A stretch of 64,000 nucleotides of DNA from Pseudothioclava sp033100795 (GCF_033100795.1 NZ_JAWLVI010000002.1:186001-250000); one strand, 5' to 3'; shown: positions 36,975 to 46,520, numbered from the stretch's first letter. Notes: generated from the letters alone by a model not told the origin. Translations and numbers: made by a program.

Positions 36975-37526
36975 CTAGCGCGGGCTGCGCTTTGCCAGAA
37001 TCCGCTGGAGCGTCCGGCGATGCATGTTCAGCCGCCGCGCGGTTTCCGAGACATTTCGGTCGCACAGCTCATACACGCGCTGGATATGCTCCCAACGGAC
37101 GCGATCCGCACTCATCGGGTTTTCCGGCGGCGGCGGGAGTTCCTCTTTGCGGGCCAGGAGCGCGTTAACGATGTCGGTCGCATCCGCGGGTTTCGACAGG
37201 TAATCGGTCGCGCCCATTTTGACAGCAGCCACGGCGGTCGCAATCGCCCCATAGCCAGTCAGCACAACGATCCGCGCATCGGGGCGGCGCTGGCGCAGCA
37301 CTTCGACCACATCAAGCCCGTTGCCATCCTCAAGCCGCAGGTCAACAACCGCATAGGCAGGGGGGGTCGACTGTGCAATTGCCTTGCCCGCAGCCACCGT
37401 TTCCGCCGTCGTCGTCTCGAAGCCGCGCTTCTCCATCGCGCGGGCAAGACGGTTCAGAAACGGTGCGTCATCATCCACCAGCAGAAGTGAACGGTCGGTT
37501 CCCAGGTCGAGGTCTTGATCGGCCAT
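36975..37526 (-). CDS. regA: Redox response regulator RegA/PrrA/ActR
   Basis: A 183-residue response regulator. The receiver carries VDDD near the start, the phosphoacceptor Asp62 in VVDLRLEDGNG, and Lys in YLSKPADATD. A proline-rich linker (ELPPPPENP) leads to a C-terminal Fis-type helix-turn-helix (NVSETARRLNMHRRTLQRIL). RegA controls photosynthesis, respiration, carbon and nitrogen fixation genes in response to redox in this group. It lies 49 bases downstream of senC in one operon and opposite regB. Confidence 0.96.
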   Translation of the reverse strand: MADQDLDLGTDRSLLLVDDDAPFLNRLARAMEKRGFETTTAETVAAGKAIAQSTPPAYAVVDLRLEDGNGLDVVEVLRQRRPDARIVVLTGYGAIATAVAAVKMGATDYLSKPADATDIVNALLARKEELPPPPENPMSADRVRWEHIQRVYELCDRNVSETARRLNMHRRTLQRILAKRSPR

Positions 37527-37575
37527 ACCTTTTCCTCTTGTCGGTGCACTCAATTAACCTTGTTAGGCTGCGATG

Positions 37576-38226
37576 TCACTTGCTTTTGGCGTTATAGGCG
37601 TCAACGAAGCAAGCGACCTGATTGGCCATGCTCTCGGGGGAGACATCGCGGTTGAAGAACTCTGCAAAGCCGATGTCGGGGAACATCAGATAGGTCTGCG
37701 TCGAGTGGTCGATCAGTGTGTAAGGGTCTGAGGGATCCTGCACCTTATAGTAGGTGCGATAGGCCTTGGAGGCTGCCTGAATTTGCTCTTCGCTGCCACT
37801 TAGGCCAATCATGCGCGGATGCATGATGTCGGTGAACTCGGCCAGCATTTCGGGCGTATCGCGCGCCGCGTCGACCGAAACGAAGACCGGCGTCACATCA
37901 TAGCCGCGCTCGTCCAGCAAGAACACGGCTTCGGCATTGCGCGTGCTGTCCAGCGGGCAGACGTCTGGGCAGAACGTATAGCCGAAATAGACGAGGCTCG
38001 GCTTGGTGATAACTTCCTTGTCGGTGACGGTCTCTCCGGTTTCGGACACAAGGGTGAACGCGCCGCCCAAAGCGCCGGTTCCACCAACCACGCCACGGCG
38101 GCACTGGGCGAAAATGTCATCGCCGTCTTGCGACGGGAATAACACCGGCGCCCCCCACATGATGCCAAGGCCCGCCACTACTGCGACGGTCGCCGCGATG
38201 GCATAGCTGCGTGTCGATACTGCCAT
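37576..38226 (-). CDS. senC: SCO1/SenC/PrrC copper chaperone
   Basis: A 216-residue membrane-anchored thioredoxin-fold protein. The anchor is at about 8-30. Copper ligands Cys86 and Cys90 (TFCPDVCP) and His174 (LIDHST) are all present. It supplies copper to cytochrome c oxidase and, in Rhodobacter, affects RegB signalling. CGGAGAAC precedes the ATG at 38226. It heads the senC-regA operon. Confidence 0.94.
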   Translation of the reverse strand: MAVSTRSYAIAATVAVVAGLGIMWGAPVLFPSQDGDDIFAQCRRGVVGGTGALGGAFTLVSETGETVTDKEVITKPSLVYFGYTFCPDVCPLDSTRNAEAVFLLDERGYDVTPVFVSVDAARDTPEMLAEFTDIMHPRMIGLSGSEEQIQAASKAYRTYYKVQDPSDPYTLIDHSTQTYLMFPDIGFAEFFNRDVSPESMANQVACFVDAYNAKSK

Positions 38227-38320
38227 TGTTCTCCGTTCCGCTTTTCGGCTTTGCTTTTCGTGTCGCGCAAGGTCTATTGAAGGCAACCTTAACGGTAAAG
38301 CTGCTGCTGAGATTTATCTT

Positions 38321-39715
38321 TTGTCAAATGGCGGACAAAATAACTTTGCGCTGGATCAAACCGAAACCCATCACGATTGGGTGAGGCTGCGCACGCTGAT
38401 TTTTCTGCGCTGGACGGCGGTCGCCGGCCAGCTTTGCGCGATCTTCGTGGCGATTCTGGCCTATGACATCAATCTGGATCTGCCGCTATGCCTTGCGACC
38501 ATCGGCGCGGCGGTCGCGGCCAATCTGGTTGCGATCTTCCTGTTTCCCGAAAACAAGCGCCTGACCCAGCCAGAGGCCGCCGCGACGCTGATGTTCGACA
38601 CGGCGCAGCTTGCGCTATTGCTGTCGCTGACGGGGGGGCTGAACAATCCGTTTGCGCTGCTGATCCTTGCGCCGGTGACGATTGGCGCCACTGCGCTTGA
38701 ACGCCGCTCGACGATCATTCTGGGGGTGGCGACGATTGGCATGGTGACGCTGGCCGCGCTGTATCACACGCCTTTGGTGACAGCTTCGGGGCAATATGTT
38801 GGCACCTCTCCGATTTTCGAGTTCGGCTACTGGCTGGCGATCGTGATCGGGGTGGCGTTTCTGGGCGGCTATGCCAACCGGATTACCGAGGACATCCACA
38901 CCATGTCGGATGCGCTTGTCGCGACGCAGCTTGCCCTTGCGCGCGAGCAGAAGCTCACCGATCTGGGGGGGGTGGTTGCCGCGGCTGCGCATGAATTGGG
39001 CACGCCGCTGGCGACGATCAAGCTTGTGTCGTCGGAACTGATCGACGAGCTGGACGACCAGCCCGAGTTGCGCGACGACGCCCGCCTGATCCGCGAGCAG
39101 GCGGACCGCTGCCGCGATATTCTGCATTCGATGGGCCGCGCAGGTAAGGACGATCTGCACCTGCGCAGTGCGCCGTTGCTGGCCGTTCTGCGCGAGGCGG
39201 CAGAACCGCATCTGGAACGCGGCAAGGTGATCTATTTCGATGCGGTGCCCGGAGCCGGAGGTGCGGACAAGCAGCCAACGATTTATCGCTATCCCGAGCT
39301 GATCCACGCGCTGCGCAATCTGGTTCAGAACGCGGTAGATTTCGCAGTCAGCACGGTCTGGGTCGATGCCGAATGGACCGAGAAAGAGATCACCGTGCGC
39401 GTGGCGGATGACGGTGCGGGATATGCGAACGCGGTGATCGGGCGCATAGGTGACCCCTTCCTGCACAACCGCCCCACTGCGCAAGAGCGCCAGCGTCCGG
39501 GCTATGACGGCATGGGGCTTGGCCTGTTTATCGCCAAAACCCTGCTGGAGCGCACCGGCGCGCGGCTGACATTTGCGAACGGCGGCGCCGAGCCGTCGTT
39601 CGATCCGGCGCAACCCTGCCGTTCGGGGGCGGAGGTGACGGTCGCCTGGCCGGCCGCAAGGCTTGTGGCTGCCGATGATGGTCCTTTGGGAGAAAACCAG
39701 CCGATGACCGGCTGA
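38321..39715 (+). CDS. regB: Redox sensor histidine kinase RegB/PrrB
   Basis: A 464-residue membrane kinase with six N-terminal helices. GGLNNPF (105-111) corresponds to the quinone-binding loop known in RegB. His224 (AAAAHELGTPLATIKL) is the phosphorylation site and Cys264 (ADRCRDIL) matches the redox-active cysteine of Rhodobacter capsulatus RegB. The catalytic domain shows NLVQNAV and DGMGLGLFIAK. The start appears to be TTG at 38321, as no ATG or good GTG lies in frame nearby; this is uncertain. Confidence 0.94.
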   Translation: MSNGGQNNFALDQTETHHDWVRLRTLIFLRWTAVAGQLCAIFVAILAYDINLDLPLCLATIGAAVAANLVAIFLFPENKRLTQPEAAATLMFDTAQLALLLSLTGGLNNPFALLILAPVTIGATALERRSTIILGVATIGMVTLAALYHTPLVTASGQYVGTSPIFEFGYWLAIVIGVAFLGGYANRITEDIHTMSDALVATQLALAREQKLTDLGGVVAAAAHELGTPLATIKLVSSELIDELDDQPELRDDARLIREQADRCRDILHSMGRAGKDDLHLRSAPLLAVLREAAEPHLERGKVIYFDAVPGAGGADKQPTIYRYPELIHALRNLVQNAVDFAVSTVWVDAEWTEKEITVRVADDGAGYANAVIGRIGDPFLHNRPTAQERQRPGYDGMGLGLFIAKTLLERTGARLTFANGGAEPSFDPAQPCRSGAEVTVAWPAARLVAADDGPLGENQPMTG

Positions 39716-39748
39716 TTTGGCCGCAAGAACGGTAAAGCCCATCTTAAC

Positions 39749-39763
39749 TTAACGCCCCATTAA
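39749..39763. promoter_or_regulatory. Perfect CtrA box TTAA-N7-TTAA upstream of the PAS protein gene
   Basis: TTAACGCCCCATTAA matches the full consensus and is flanked by further TTAA half-sites at 39744 and 39767. It lies in the 98-base gap after regB, 51 bases before the PAS gene ATG. Confidence 0.6.
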
Positions 39764-39813
39764 CCATTAATGAGCGATCCTCGCAGCGGGACAGGTAAAA
39801 AAGGCTGCCAGCC

Positions 39814-41412
39814 ATGGATCATGTGATTCAAGCGATTCTGATCGCACTTACATCTATCGTGTCGGCTTCATTTGCGCTTTTTGTTGTTGCCGCCGTGTTA
39901 CATCGGCGCTCTCGCAAGGTAGCGGTGACGGCACATTCTCGGGAAATCGAGGCGACGGTGTTCTTGTTTGATGACGAGAGCCTTGTCGACGCCACCGCGC
40001 CCGCCCGCGCGCTGCTAGAGGCGACGCCCCTTGCGGCGACGGACTGGTCGCGACTGGCGGCCTTTCTTGCGCCGCGCTTTGCGGATCTACCAACAAAGAT
40101 GGCGGAGCTTTCCGAAAAGGGCCGGGTCGAGTTGACCTCGCGGCAAGATGGCTCCTCCCCCTATACGATCAAGTTGATCGCCGAGGATATATCGGGCCTG
40201 GCGCGGATTTCCCTGATCGACCCTTCCGCCGAGGGGCGCGGTATTCTGGTGGACGGGTTCTCGCAGCAAGCGATGGAGGACGAGGTCAACTGGCTGCGCC
40301 ACACGCTCGACCATTCGCCCGCGCTGATCTGGCGCGAGGATGAGGGCGGTGCGATCACATGGGCGAATCGCGCCTATATCCTGCGCTCGGGTGCTTTCGA
40401 GGCGAGCGATGATACGATGATCTGGCCTCTTCCGGCCCTGTTCGCGCCCGAGGAGGCAACTCTCGACGGATTGGCCCGCCGCGAAAAAATTCTGCACGAA
40501 AGCGATGGCCCCGTCTGGTTCGACTGCTCGCGCTTTCCCTATGGCGCGGGGAAGCTGCATTTCGCCGTGCCGGTGGATGCGACCGTGCGGGCCGAGCAAA
40601 CCTTGCGCGAGTTTGTGCAGACGCTGACCAAGACTTTTGCGGATCTGCCGATCGGGCTTGCGATTTTCGATCGTCAGCGCCAGTTGCAACTGTTCAACCC
40701 CGCGCTTTTGGACCTGACGCAGCTCGCGCCCGATTTTCTTTCGGCCCGCCCGACGCTCTACGCCTTTCTCGACCGGCTGCGCGAGGCCCGCATGATGCCG
40801 GAACCCAAGGACTACCGAAGCTGGCGCGAGCAGATGGCGCATCTGGAGCGCGCTGCGGCCTCGGGGGTCCATTCGGAGACATGGTCGCTTCCCAATGGCC
40901 AGACCTATCGGGTCACGGGGCGTCCTCACCCTGACGGAGCGGTGGCCTTTCTGTTCGAGGATATTTCGGCCGAGGTTTCGTTGACGCGCCGTTTCCGTTC
41001 GGAAATCGAGCTGGGTTACGAGATGATGGACCAGATTACCGATGCGATTGCGGTGTTCCAGCCGACGGGCGAGCTGCTTTTGTCCAATGCCGCCTATGGT
41101 CAGTTCTGGTCGGTCGAGCCGGAGGCGACCCTCGGACAGGTCTCTTTGCGTGAATCGATGCAGCTTTGGGAAGCAGGCGCCGCGCCCGACGCCCGCTTTG
41201 ACCTGATGCGCAAATTCGCCTCCGAGCGCGGCGAGCGAAAATCGCTGCAGTTGGAGCTGCCACAGCTTGCCGGTGAGGCACTGGAGTGCCGACTGTCGCG
41301 GCTTCAGGGGGGGCGGCTGATGGTGCGGTTCATCCCGAAAACCGGCTCCGAGGTTCCCGATCGCGTGCGGGCTGGACGCGCGATGCAGCCGATGGGAGTT
41401 CCCGCCGCGTGA
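39814..41412 (+). CDS. Membrane-anchored PAS-domain protein without kinase domain
   Basis: A 532-residue protein. One N-terminal helix (about 5-29) is followed by at least two PAS-like regions (about 155-265, with LDHSPALIWREDEGGAITWA; about 275-385, with LPIGLAIFDRQRQLQLFNP) and a third PAS-like region (about 395-500, MMDQITDAIAVFQPTGELLL). No histidine kinase, GGDEF or EAL domain follows. It may sense a signal and act on a partner. It lies between regB and tsaE and has its own CtrA box. Confidence 0.75.
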   Translation: MDHVIQAILIALTSIVSASFALFVVAAVLHRRSRKVAVTAHSREIEATVFLFDDESLVDATAPARALLEATPLAATDWSRLAAFLAPRFADLPTKMAELSEKGRVELTSRQDGSSPYTIKLIAEDISGLARISLIDPSAEGRGILVDGFSQQAMEDEVNWLRHTLDHSPALIWREDEGGAITWANRAYILRSGAFEASDDTMIWPLPALFAPEEATLDGLARREKILHESDGPVWFDCSRFPYGAGKLHFAVPVDATVRAEQTLREFVQTLTKTFADLPIGLAIFDRQRQLQLFNPALLDLTQLAPDFLSARPTLYAFLDRLREARMMPEPKDYRSWREQMAHLERAAASGVHSETWSLPNGQTYRVTGRPHPDGAVAFLFEDISAEVSLTRRFRSEIELGYEMMDQITDAIAVFQPTGELLLSNAAYGQFWSVEPEATLGQVSLRESMQLWEAGAAPDARFDLMRKFASERGERKSLQLELPQLAGEALECRLSRLQGGRLMVRFIPKTGSEVPDRVRAGRAMQPMGVPAA

Positions 41413-41454
41413 TCGCGGCTTGCGGTGGCCTGCCAAGGCAGTAAAACTGCCCGC

Positions 41455-41937
41455 ATGACATTGATTTGCTCCCTTGATCTGGCTGGACCGGACGCGACCG
41501 CGCGTCTGGGGCAGGCGTTTGCCGACCTTCTTGAGCCAGGCGACGTGATGCTGCTTGAGGGACAGATCGGTGCGGGCAAAACGCATTTTGCCCGCGCGGC
41601 GATCACCGCGCGTCTGGCGCGGGTTGGTGCAGTCGAGGATATACCCTCGCCGACATTCACCCTGATCCAGACTTACGAGGCCGACTGTGAAATCTGGCAC
41701 GCCGATCTTTACCGCCTGACCTACCCGGACGAAGTGCTTGAACTCGGGCTGGATGAGGCGTTCGAAGCGGCGATTTGCCTGATCGAATGGCCGGATCGCC
41801 TTGGGTCTCTGGTGCCCGAAGGGGCGCTGCGGCTTGGTTTTGAATTGCGTGACAATGGCGCGTCCCGCCATGTGGTGATTTCGGGCGGAGCGGACTGGGC
41901 TGTGCGTCTGGCAAGGGCCGGAATTTGCCATGACTGA
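41455..41937 (+). CDS. tsaE: tRNA threonylcarbamoyladenosine synthesis ATPase TsaE
   Basis: A 160-residue P-loop ATPase of the TsaB-TsaD-TsaE complex making t6A37 in ANN-decoding tRNAs. Walker A is GQIGAGKTHFAR; IPSPTFTLIQTY and HADLYRL are family motifs. The ATG at 41455 has a poor ribosome-binding site. It overlaps the next gene by 8 bases and starts the run tsaE-amgK-murU-addB-addA. Confidence 0.93.
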   Translation: MTLICSLDLAGPDATARLGQAFADLLEPGDVMLLEGQIGAGKTHFARAAITARLARVGAVEDIPSPTFTLIQTYEADCEIWHADLYRLTYPDEVLELGLDEAFEAAICLIEWPDRLGSLVPEGALRLGFELRDNGASRHVVISGGADWAVRLARAGICHD

Positions 41938-42931
41938 TCGCGCCTTGGAAATCGCCGGGTTTCTGGCTGTGGCCGGCTGGGGGCAGGCGGCCTGCGCGCC
42001 TCTGGCGGGCGATGCCTCGGCGCGGCGCTACGAGCGGCTGGCGATGGGGGCTAAAACCGCGGTTCTGATGGATGCGCCTGTTGGTGGCGATACTCCGCGG
42101 TTTGTCGGACTGGCCGAATGGCTGTCTGCCGAAGGGTATTCCGCGCCGCATATTCTGGCCGCCAGCCCCGAACGCGGCTTGCTGCTGCTGGAGGATCTGG
42201 GCGATGACCTGATCGCCACGCTGGTAGCGGCTGATCCCGCGCGTGAGGCGGGGCTTTATCGTGCGATAACGGATTTCCTGCTTGACCTGCACGCCCGTCC
42301 CGCGCCCGAGTTTCTTGCGCCTCTGGATGGGGATGGATTGGCGGAGCTGGTGACGCTGACGCCCGATTGGTATCCGGTGCTCTCGAAAGCCGCAGCCGAG
42401 GAAATCCCCGCTCTGATCGCGCAGCTTTATGACGCGCTGAACCATGAAGCCCCCGTCATGTGCCTGCGCGATTTCCACGCGCAGAATATCCTTTGGCTGC
42501 CTGCGCGCGAAGGCGTGGCGCGGCTCGGGCTTCTGGACTTTCAGGACGCCGTTGCGGCACATCCGGCCTATGATCTGGTCTCTGTCCTGCAAGATGCCCG
42601 CCGAGATGTCTCGGCCACGGTCGAACACGCCGAAATCAGGCACTATTCCAGCCAAAAAGGGCTGAATGAGGCCCGCTTCGAGGCGATCTACGCCCTGCTT
42701 GGGGCGCAGCGATCTTTGCGAATTCTGGGCATTTTTGCGCGGCTCAGTCTGGCTTTTGGCAAGGCTCATTACGTCGAGTTGATCCCCCGAAGCTGGCGCT
42801 ATATCGAACGCAATCTTGCGCACCCGCGCCTGCGCCCTCTCGCAAATGCCGTTTTCTCCGCCTACCCTGCCCCCGATGAAACCCTTTTGCAGACACTCAA
42901 GGACCAATGCGGAACACGCCCCCTTCCCTGA
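41930..42931 (+). CDS. amgK: AmgK-type sugar kinase (anomeric MurNAc/GlcNAc kinase)
   Basis: A 333-residue aminoglycoside-phosphotransferase-fold kinase. The catalytic loop is LRDFHAQNILWL and the metal-binding DFG equivalent is LLDFQDA. Its pairing with the downstream nucleotidyltransferase matches the AmgK-MurU peptidoglycan-recycling route, in which MurNAc is phosphorylated at C1 and then coupled to UDP, bypassing MurA. The assignment rests on context and fold rather than substrate residues. Confidence 0.83.
   Translation: MTDRALEIAGFLAVAGWGQAACAPLAGDASARRYERLAMGAKTAVLMDAPVGGDTPRFVGLAEWLSAEGYSAPHILAASPERGLLLLEDLGDDLIATLVAADPAREAGLYRAITDFLLDLHARPAPEFLAPLDGDGLAELVTLTPDWYPVLSKAAAEEIPALIAQLYDALNHEAPVMCLRDFHAQNILWLPAREGVARLGLLDFQDAVAAHPAYDLVSVLQDARRDVSATVEHAEIRHYSSQKGLNEARFEAIYALLGAQRSLRILGIFARLSLAFGKAHYVELIPRSWRYIERNLAHPRLRPLANAVFSAYPAPDETLLQTLKDQCGTRPLP
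42632..42650. repeat. Weaker copy of the dispersed near-palindrome (in amgK)
   Basis: Matches 12 of 16 arm positions: GAAATCAG, spacer GCA, CTATTCCA. Individually this score could arise by chance. Confidence 0.25.
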
Positions 42932-43596
42932 TGCTTTTTGCCGCCGGTTTCGGAACGCGCATGGCACCGCTGACGGACAGTCGCCCCAAGCCGCTGATCG
43001 AGGTCGCGGGCAAAGCGATGCTGGATCACGCGCTCGACATTGCGCGCGCGGCGGGGATCACGCGGATTGTTGTGAACGTGCACTATCTGGGTGAGCAGAT
43101 TATCGCGCATCTGGAGGGTTCCGGCGTGATGATCTCGGACGAGAGGGGCGCGATTCTTGAAACCGGCGGCGGTTTACGCAAGGCGCTTGCGCTCTTGGGG
43201 GATGGGCCGGTTCTGACGATGAATACCGATGCGATCTGGCGCGGGCCGAACGTGATTTCGCAGCTTCTGGCCGCGTGGGAGCCTGCGCGCATGGATGCGC
43301 TTCTGGCGGTGGTGCCGCCGGAAAACACCCTTGGGCATCGCGGAACGGGGGACTTTACGCTTGACGATGGGGGGCGGATCACGCGGGGGGCGGGGTATGT
43401 CTATACCGGCGCGCAAATCCTGAATCCTGCTGGAATAGAGACTATTTCGGAGGAAGCATTCTCGCTGAACCTGCTTTGGGATCGGATGATTTCAGCCGGG
43501 CGCGCCTATGGCTCCGGCTATCAGGGGCGCTGGTGCGATGTGGGGCGGCCAGAAAGCATCGAACTGGCCGAAACCATGCTGCGGGGTGGGGCATGA
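42907..43596 (+). CDS. murU: MurU-type nucleotidyltransferase
   Basis: A 229-residue sugar-1-phosphate nucleotidyltransferase with FAAGFGTRMAPLTDSRPKPL at the N-terminus. It most likely makes UDP-MurNAc from MurNAc-1-phosphate supplied by the upstream kinase. The ATG at 42907 overlaps amgK by 25 bases; an ATG at 42931 is possible but would remove the start of the nucleotide-binding strand. Its stop overlaps addB by 4 bases. Confidence 0.85.
   Translation: MRNTPPSLMLFAAGFGTRMAPLTDSRPKPLIEVAGKAMLDHALDIARAAGITRIVVNVHYLGEQIIAHLEGSGVMISDERGAILETGGGLRKALALLGDGPVLTMNTDAIWRGPNVISQLLAAWEPARMDALLAVVPPENTLGHRGTGDFTLDDGGRITRGAGYVYTGAQILNPAGIETISEEAFSLNLLWDRMISAGRAYGSGYQGRWCDVGRPESIELAETMLRGGA
43431..43449. 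repeat. Dispersed near-palindrome (copy in murU)
   Basis: Matches 14 of 16 arm positions: TGGAATAG, spacer AGA, CTATTTCG. The reading frame uses ATA, ACT and ATT codons. Confidence 0.5.
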
Positions 43597-46520
43597 GCGC
43601 GCCGCAAATCTTTGCCCTGCCGCCGGGGGTCGATTTCCCGAAGGAGCTTGTTGCGGGGCTTATCGCGCGCCAGAAGGGCCAGCCGCCCGAGGCAATGGCG
43701 CGGATTCGTCTCTATCTGAACTCCGGGCGGATGGTCCGGCGGGTGCAGCAGGAATTCGACCGCTTTGGCACGCTGATCTTGCCGCGGATTTCGCTGACTA
43801 CCGACCTTGGCCAGATTTCGGATGTGCCTGCCGCGATCCCGCCGCTACGCAGGCGGCTTGAACTGGCGCAACTGGTTGAGGGATTCGTTGCGCGTCTGCC
43901 GGATTTCGAAGCTGCCGTAGGGATTTTCGGGCTGGCTGACAGCCTTGCCAAGCTGATGGCCGAGATGCAGAGCGAGGGTGTCAGCATCGACGACATCGAG
44001 GCGCTGGATGTCGATGAAACCCACGCCGAGCATTGGCGTGCAAGCCTTGGATTTATCCGCATTGTCGCGCGATATTTCGATCAAGGCGCCGATCTGGACT
44101 CCGACGCGCGCTATCGCAAGCTGGTCGAGGCGCTTGGCCAAAGATGGGCCGTGGAGCAGCCGGAGGAGAGTATCATCATCGCCGGCTCGACCGGATCACG
44201 CGGGACCACAGCGGATCTGATGCAGATCGTTGCGGCCTTGCCCAACGGGCAAATTGTGCTGCCAGGGTTCGATTTTTCTACGCCTCCGAGGGTCTGGAAT
44301 AGTCTCGATTCCGGCGCAATACCGATCGAAGATCATCCGCAATATCGCTTCAGGGCGCTGTGTGAGCGGCTGAAAATTTCCCCGGCCGACATCGCCCCTT
44401 GGACGGCTGTCCGGCCTGTCGATCCGGCGCGCAACGCGCTGGTGTCGCTTGCGCTGCGGCCTGCGCCCGTCACCGATCAGTGGATGAGCGAAGGGCCGAA
44501 GCTGGGTGAGGTCGGACGGGCCTGCGAAGGGATAGCGTTGATCGAAGCGCCCGATCCGCGCAGTGAAGCCAATGCGATTGCGGTTGTGCTGCGCGATGCG
44601 CTGGAGCAGGGGCTTTCTGCGGCGTTGATCTCGCCCGACCGGCTGCTTACCCGCCGCGTGGCTGCGGCGCTGGACCGTTGGGGTATCCGCCCCGATGACA
44701 GTGCGGGCGAACCGCTGCACCAAACGGCTCCGGGGCGGTTGGTGCGCCATGTCGCCGCTGCGATGGGACGGCCTTTGACCATCGAGGCGCTGCTGATTTT
44801 GCTCAAGCATCCGCTGGTGGCGACGGGCTCGGCAATACGCGGTGACCACCTGCGCCTGACCCGCGATCTTGAGTTGCACCTGCGCCGCTATGGTCCTGCA
44901 TTTCCGACACCCGCAGCGCTGACGAAATGGGCGGATAAGCGCCCTGAGGATCGGTCGGATTGGACTGCGTGGCTGGCCACGATCCTGCCCCTGTTCGACC
45001 AGCCCCCCATTGCGCCTCTCTCGGTGCATCTGGAAGCACAGCTTGACCTTGTTTCAAGGCTCTGTTCCGGCCCGAATGGCCAAATCGAGGCAAGTGAACT
45101 GTGGCTGGACGAGGGGGGCGCCGAGTGCCGTTCGATCATGCAGCAGTTACAAGACGAGGCGGGGTTCGGAGGCGAGATTTCGCTCTCGGATTTTGCGGAT
45201 TTGTTGTCGCAGCTGCTGAAGGGCGGGATGGTCCGGCGTGCGCAGATTGTGCATCCGAAAATATCGATCCTCGGCACGCTGGAGGCGCGTGCGCAGGGGG
45301 CGGATCGCGTGATTCTTGCGGGTCTGAACGAGGGCGTCTGGCCTGCGGTGCCCGCGCCCGACCCTTGGCTTAGCCGGAAGATGCGTCTTGAGGCAGGGTT
45401 ATTGTTGCCCGAGCGCCAGATCGGCCTTTCGGCGCATGATTTCCAGCAAGCGATTGCTGCACCCGGGGTGGTTTTATCGCGCGCGCGCCGTGATGCCGAG
45501 GCCGAGACGATCCCGTCACGCTGGCTGAACCGCATTACAAACCTGATCGCGGGCCTTAAGGCCAATGGCGGGGAAGAGGCGCTGAAAGACATGCGTGCGC
45601 GGGGAGATCGCTGGCTGGAGATGGCGCAGCGCCTGGAAGAGCGGCGCGAAGATGTGCCGCCCGCCAAACGCCCCTCGCCGCGCCCGCCGGTTGAGGCCCG
45701 CCCGCGCGAGCTTCCGGTGACGGCGATCAAGACGCTGATCCGCAACCCCTATGAGATTTACGCACAGCGGGTGCTGAGACTGCGCAAACTAGACCCTGTT
45801 CAGGCGCAACCTGATGCCAGGATGCGCGGCATGACGCTGCATAAGATTGTCGAGCTTTACGTTCGCGGGCAGCCCGAGGTCGAAGAACCTGCGGCGGGTG
45901 TTACACGTCTTATGGGCATTGCCGAGCACGTCTTGGCCGAGGACATTCCGTTTCCCAGTGCGCAGAGGCTTTGGCTCGCGCGGTTGCGCCGGATCGCGAA
46001 TGTTTTCGTCGCGGGCGAAGCCGAGCGCCGCCACCGTGGCGCGCCGGTGATTGTCGAAGAAAAAGGCTCTGTTTCACTGCAAAACGCTAATTTTATCCTG
46101 ACCGCCAAGCCCGACCGCATTGATATGTGTGACGATGGAACGGTGCAGATTTACGATTACAAATCCGGCCAGATACCGACCGATAAACAGATCGCGCATT
46201 ACGACAAGCAGCTCTTGCTTGAGGCTGCGATGGCGGCGCGCGGGGCATTTTCACAGATCGGCCCGCGGGAGACCTCGGGGATGACCTATATCGGCCTTGG
46301 CGCTGACGCGAAGGTGCAAGCGGTCAATGAGACGCTTGAGACGGTCGAGCAGGCATGGGCAAAGCTCGGCAAGCTGATCGCGCGCTATTTCCAGCCCGAG
46401 CAGGGCTACACCGCGCGGCGCGCAATGATGAAAAGTTCTGACGCAAGCGACTATGACCACCTCTCGCGCCTTGGCGAATGGGAGCTTTCGGATCTTCCTG
46501 AGGGAGAGGAGGGGACATGA
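43593..46520 (+). CDS. addB: Double-strand break repair protein AddB, alphaproteobacterial type
   Basis: A 975-residue subunit of the AddAB helicase-nuclease. No clear Walker A was seen in the N-terminal helicase-like part. The C-terminal nuclease domain carries TAKPDRIDMCDDGTVQIYDY followed by KSGQIP, the D...DYK motif of the RecB nuclease family. The ATG at 43593 overlaps murU (ATGA), and the stop overlaps addA (ATGA). It resects double-strand breaks to load RecA. Confidence 0.95.
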   Translation: MSAPQIFALPPGVDFPKELVAGLIARQKGQPPEAMARIRLYLNSGRMVRRVQQEFDRFGTLILPRISLTTDLGQISDVPAAIPPLRRRLELAQLVEGFVARLPDFEAAVGIFGLADSLAKLMAEMQSEGVSIDDIEALDVDETHAEHWRASLGFIRIVARYFDQGADLDSDARYRKLVEALGQRWAVEQPEESIIIAGSTGSRGTTADLMQIVAALPNGQIVLPGFDFSTPPRVWNSLDSGAIPIEDHPQYRFRALCERLKISPADIAPWTAVRPVDPARNALVSLALRPAPVTDQWMSEGPKLGEVGRACEGIALIEAPDPRSEANAIAVVLRDALEQGLSAALISPDRLLTRRVAAALDRWGIRPDDSAGEPLHQTAPGRLVRHVAAAMGRPLTIEALLILLKHPLVATGSAIRGDHLRLTRDLELHLRRYGPAFPTPAALTKWADKRPEDRSDWTAWLATILPLFDQPPIAPLSVHLEAQLDLVSRLCSGPNGQIEASELWLDEGGAECRSIMQQLQDEAGFGGEISLSDFADLLSQLLKGGMVRRAQIVHPKISILGTLEARAQGADRVILAGLNEGVWPAVPAPDPWLSRKMRLEAGLLLPERQIGLSAHDFQQAIAAPGVVLSRARRDAEAETIPSRWLNRITNLIAGLKANGGEEALKDMRARGDRWLEMAQRLEERREDVPPAKRPSPRPPVEARPRELPVTAIKTLIRNPYEIYAQRVLRLRKLDPVQAQPDARMRGMTLHKIVELYVRGQPEVEEPAAGVTRLMGIAEHVLAEDIPFPSAQRLWLARLRRIANVFVAGEAERRHRGAPVIVEEKGSVSLQNANFILTAKPDRIDMCDDGTVQIYDYKSGQIPTDKQIAHYDKQLLLEAAMAARGAFSQIGPRETSGMTYIGLGADAKVQAVNETLETVEQAWAKLGKLIARYFQPEQGYTARRAMMKSSDASDYDHLSRLGEWELSDLPEGEEGT
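46058..46076. repeat. Dispersed near-palindrome (copy in addB)
   Basis: Matches 14 of 16 arm positions: AGAAAAAG, spacer GCT, CTGTTTCA. Read in frame as E-K-G-S-V-S. Confidence 0.5.

Noticed and set aside
40087..41931. Long open frame opposite the PAS protein gene and tsaE
   Set aside because: Antisense to two supported genes and crosses their boundary; no recognisable domain.
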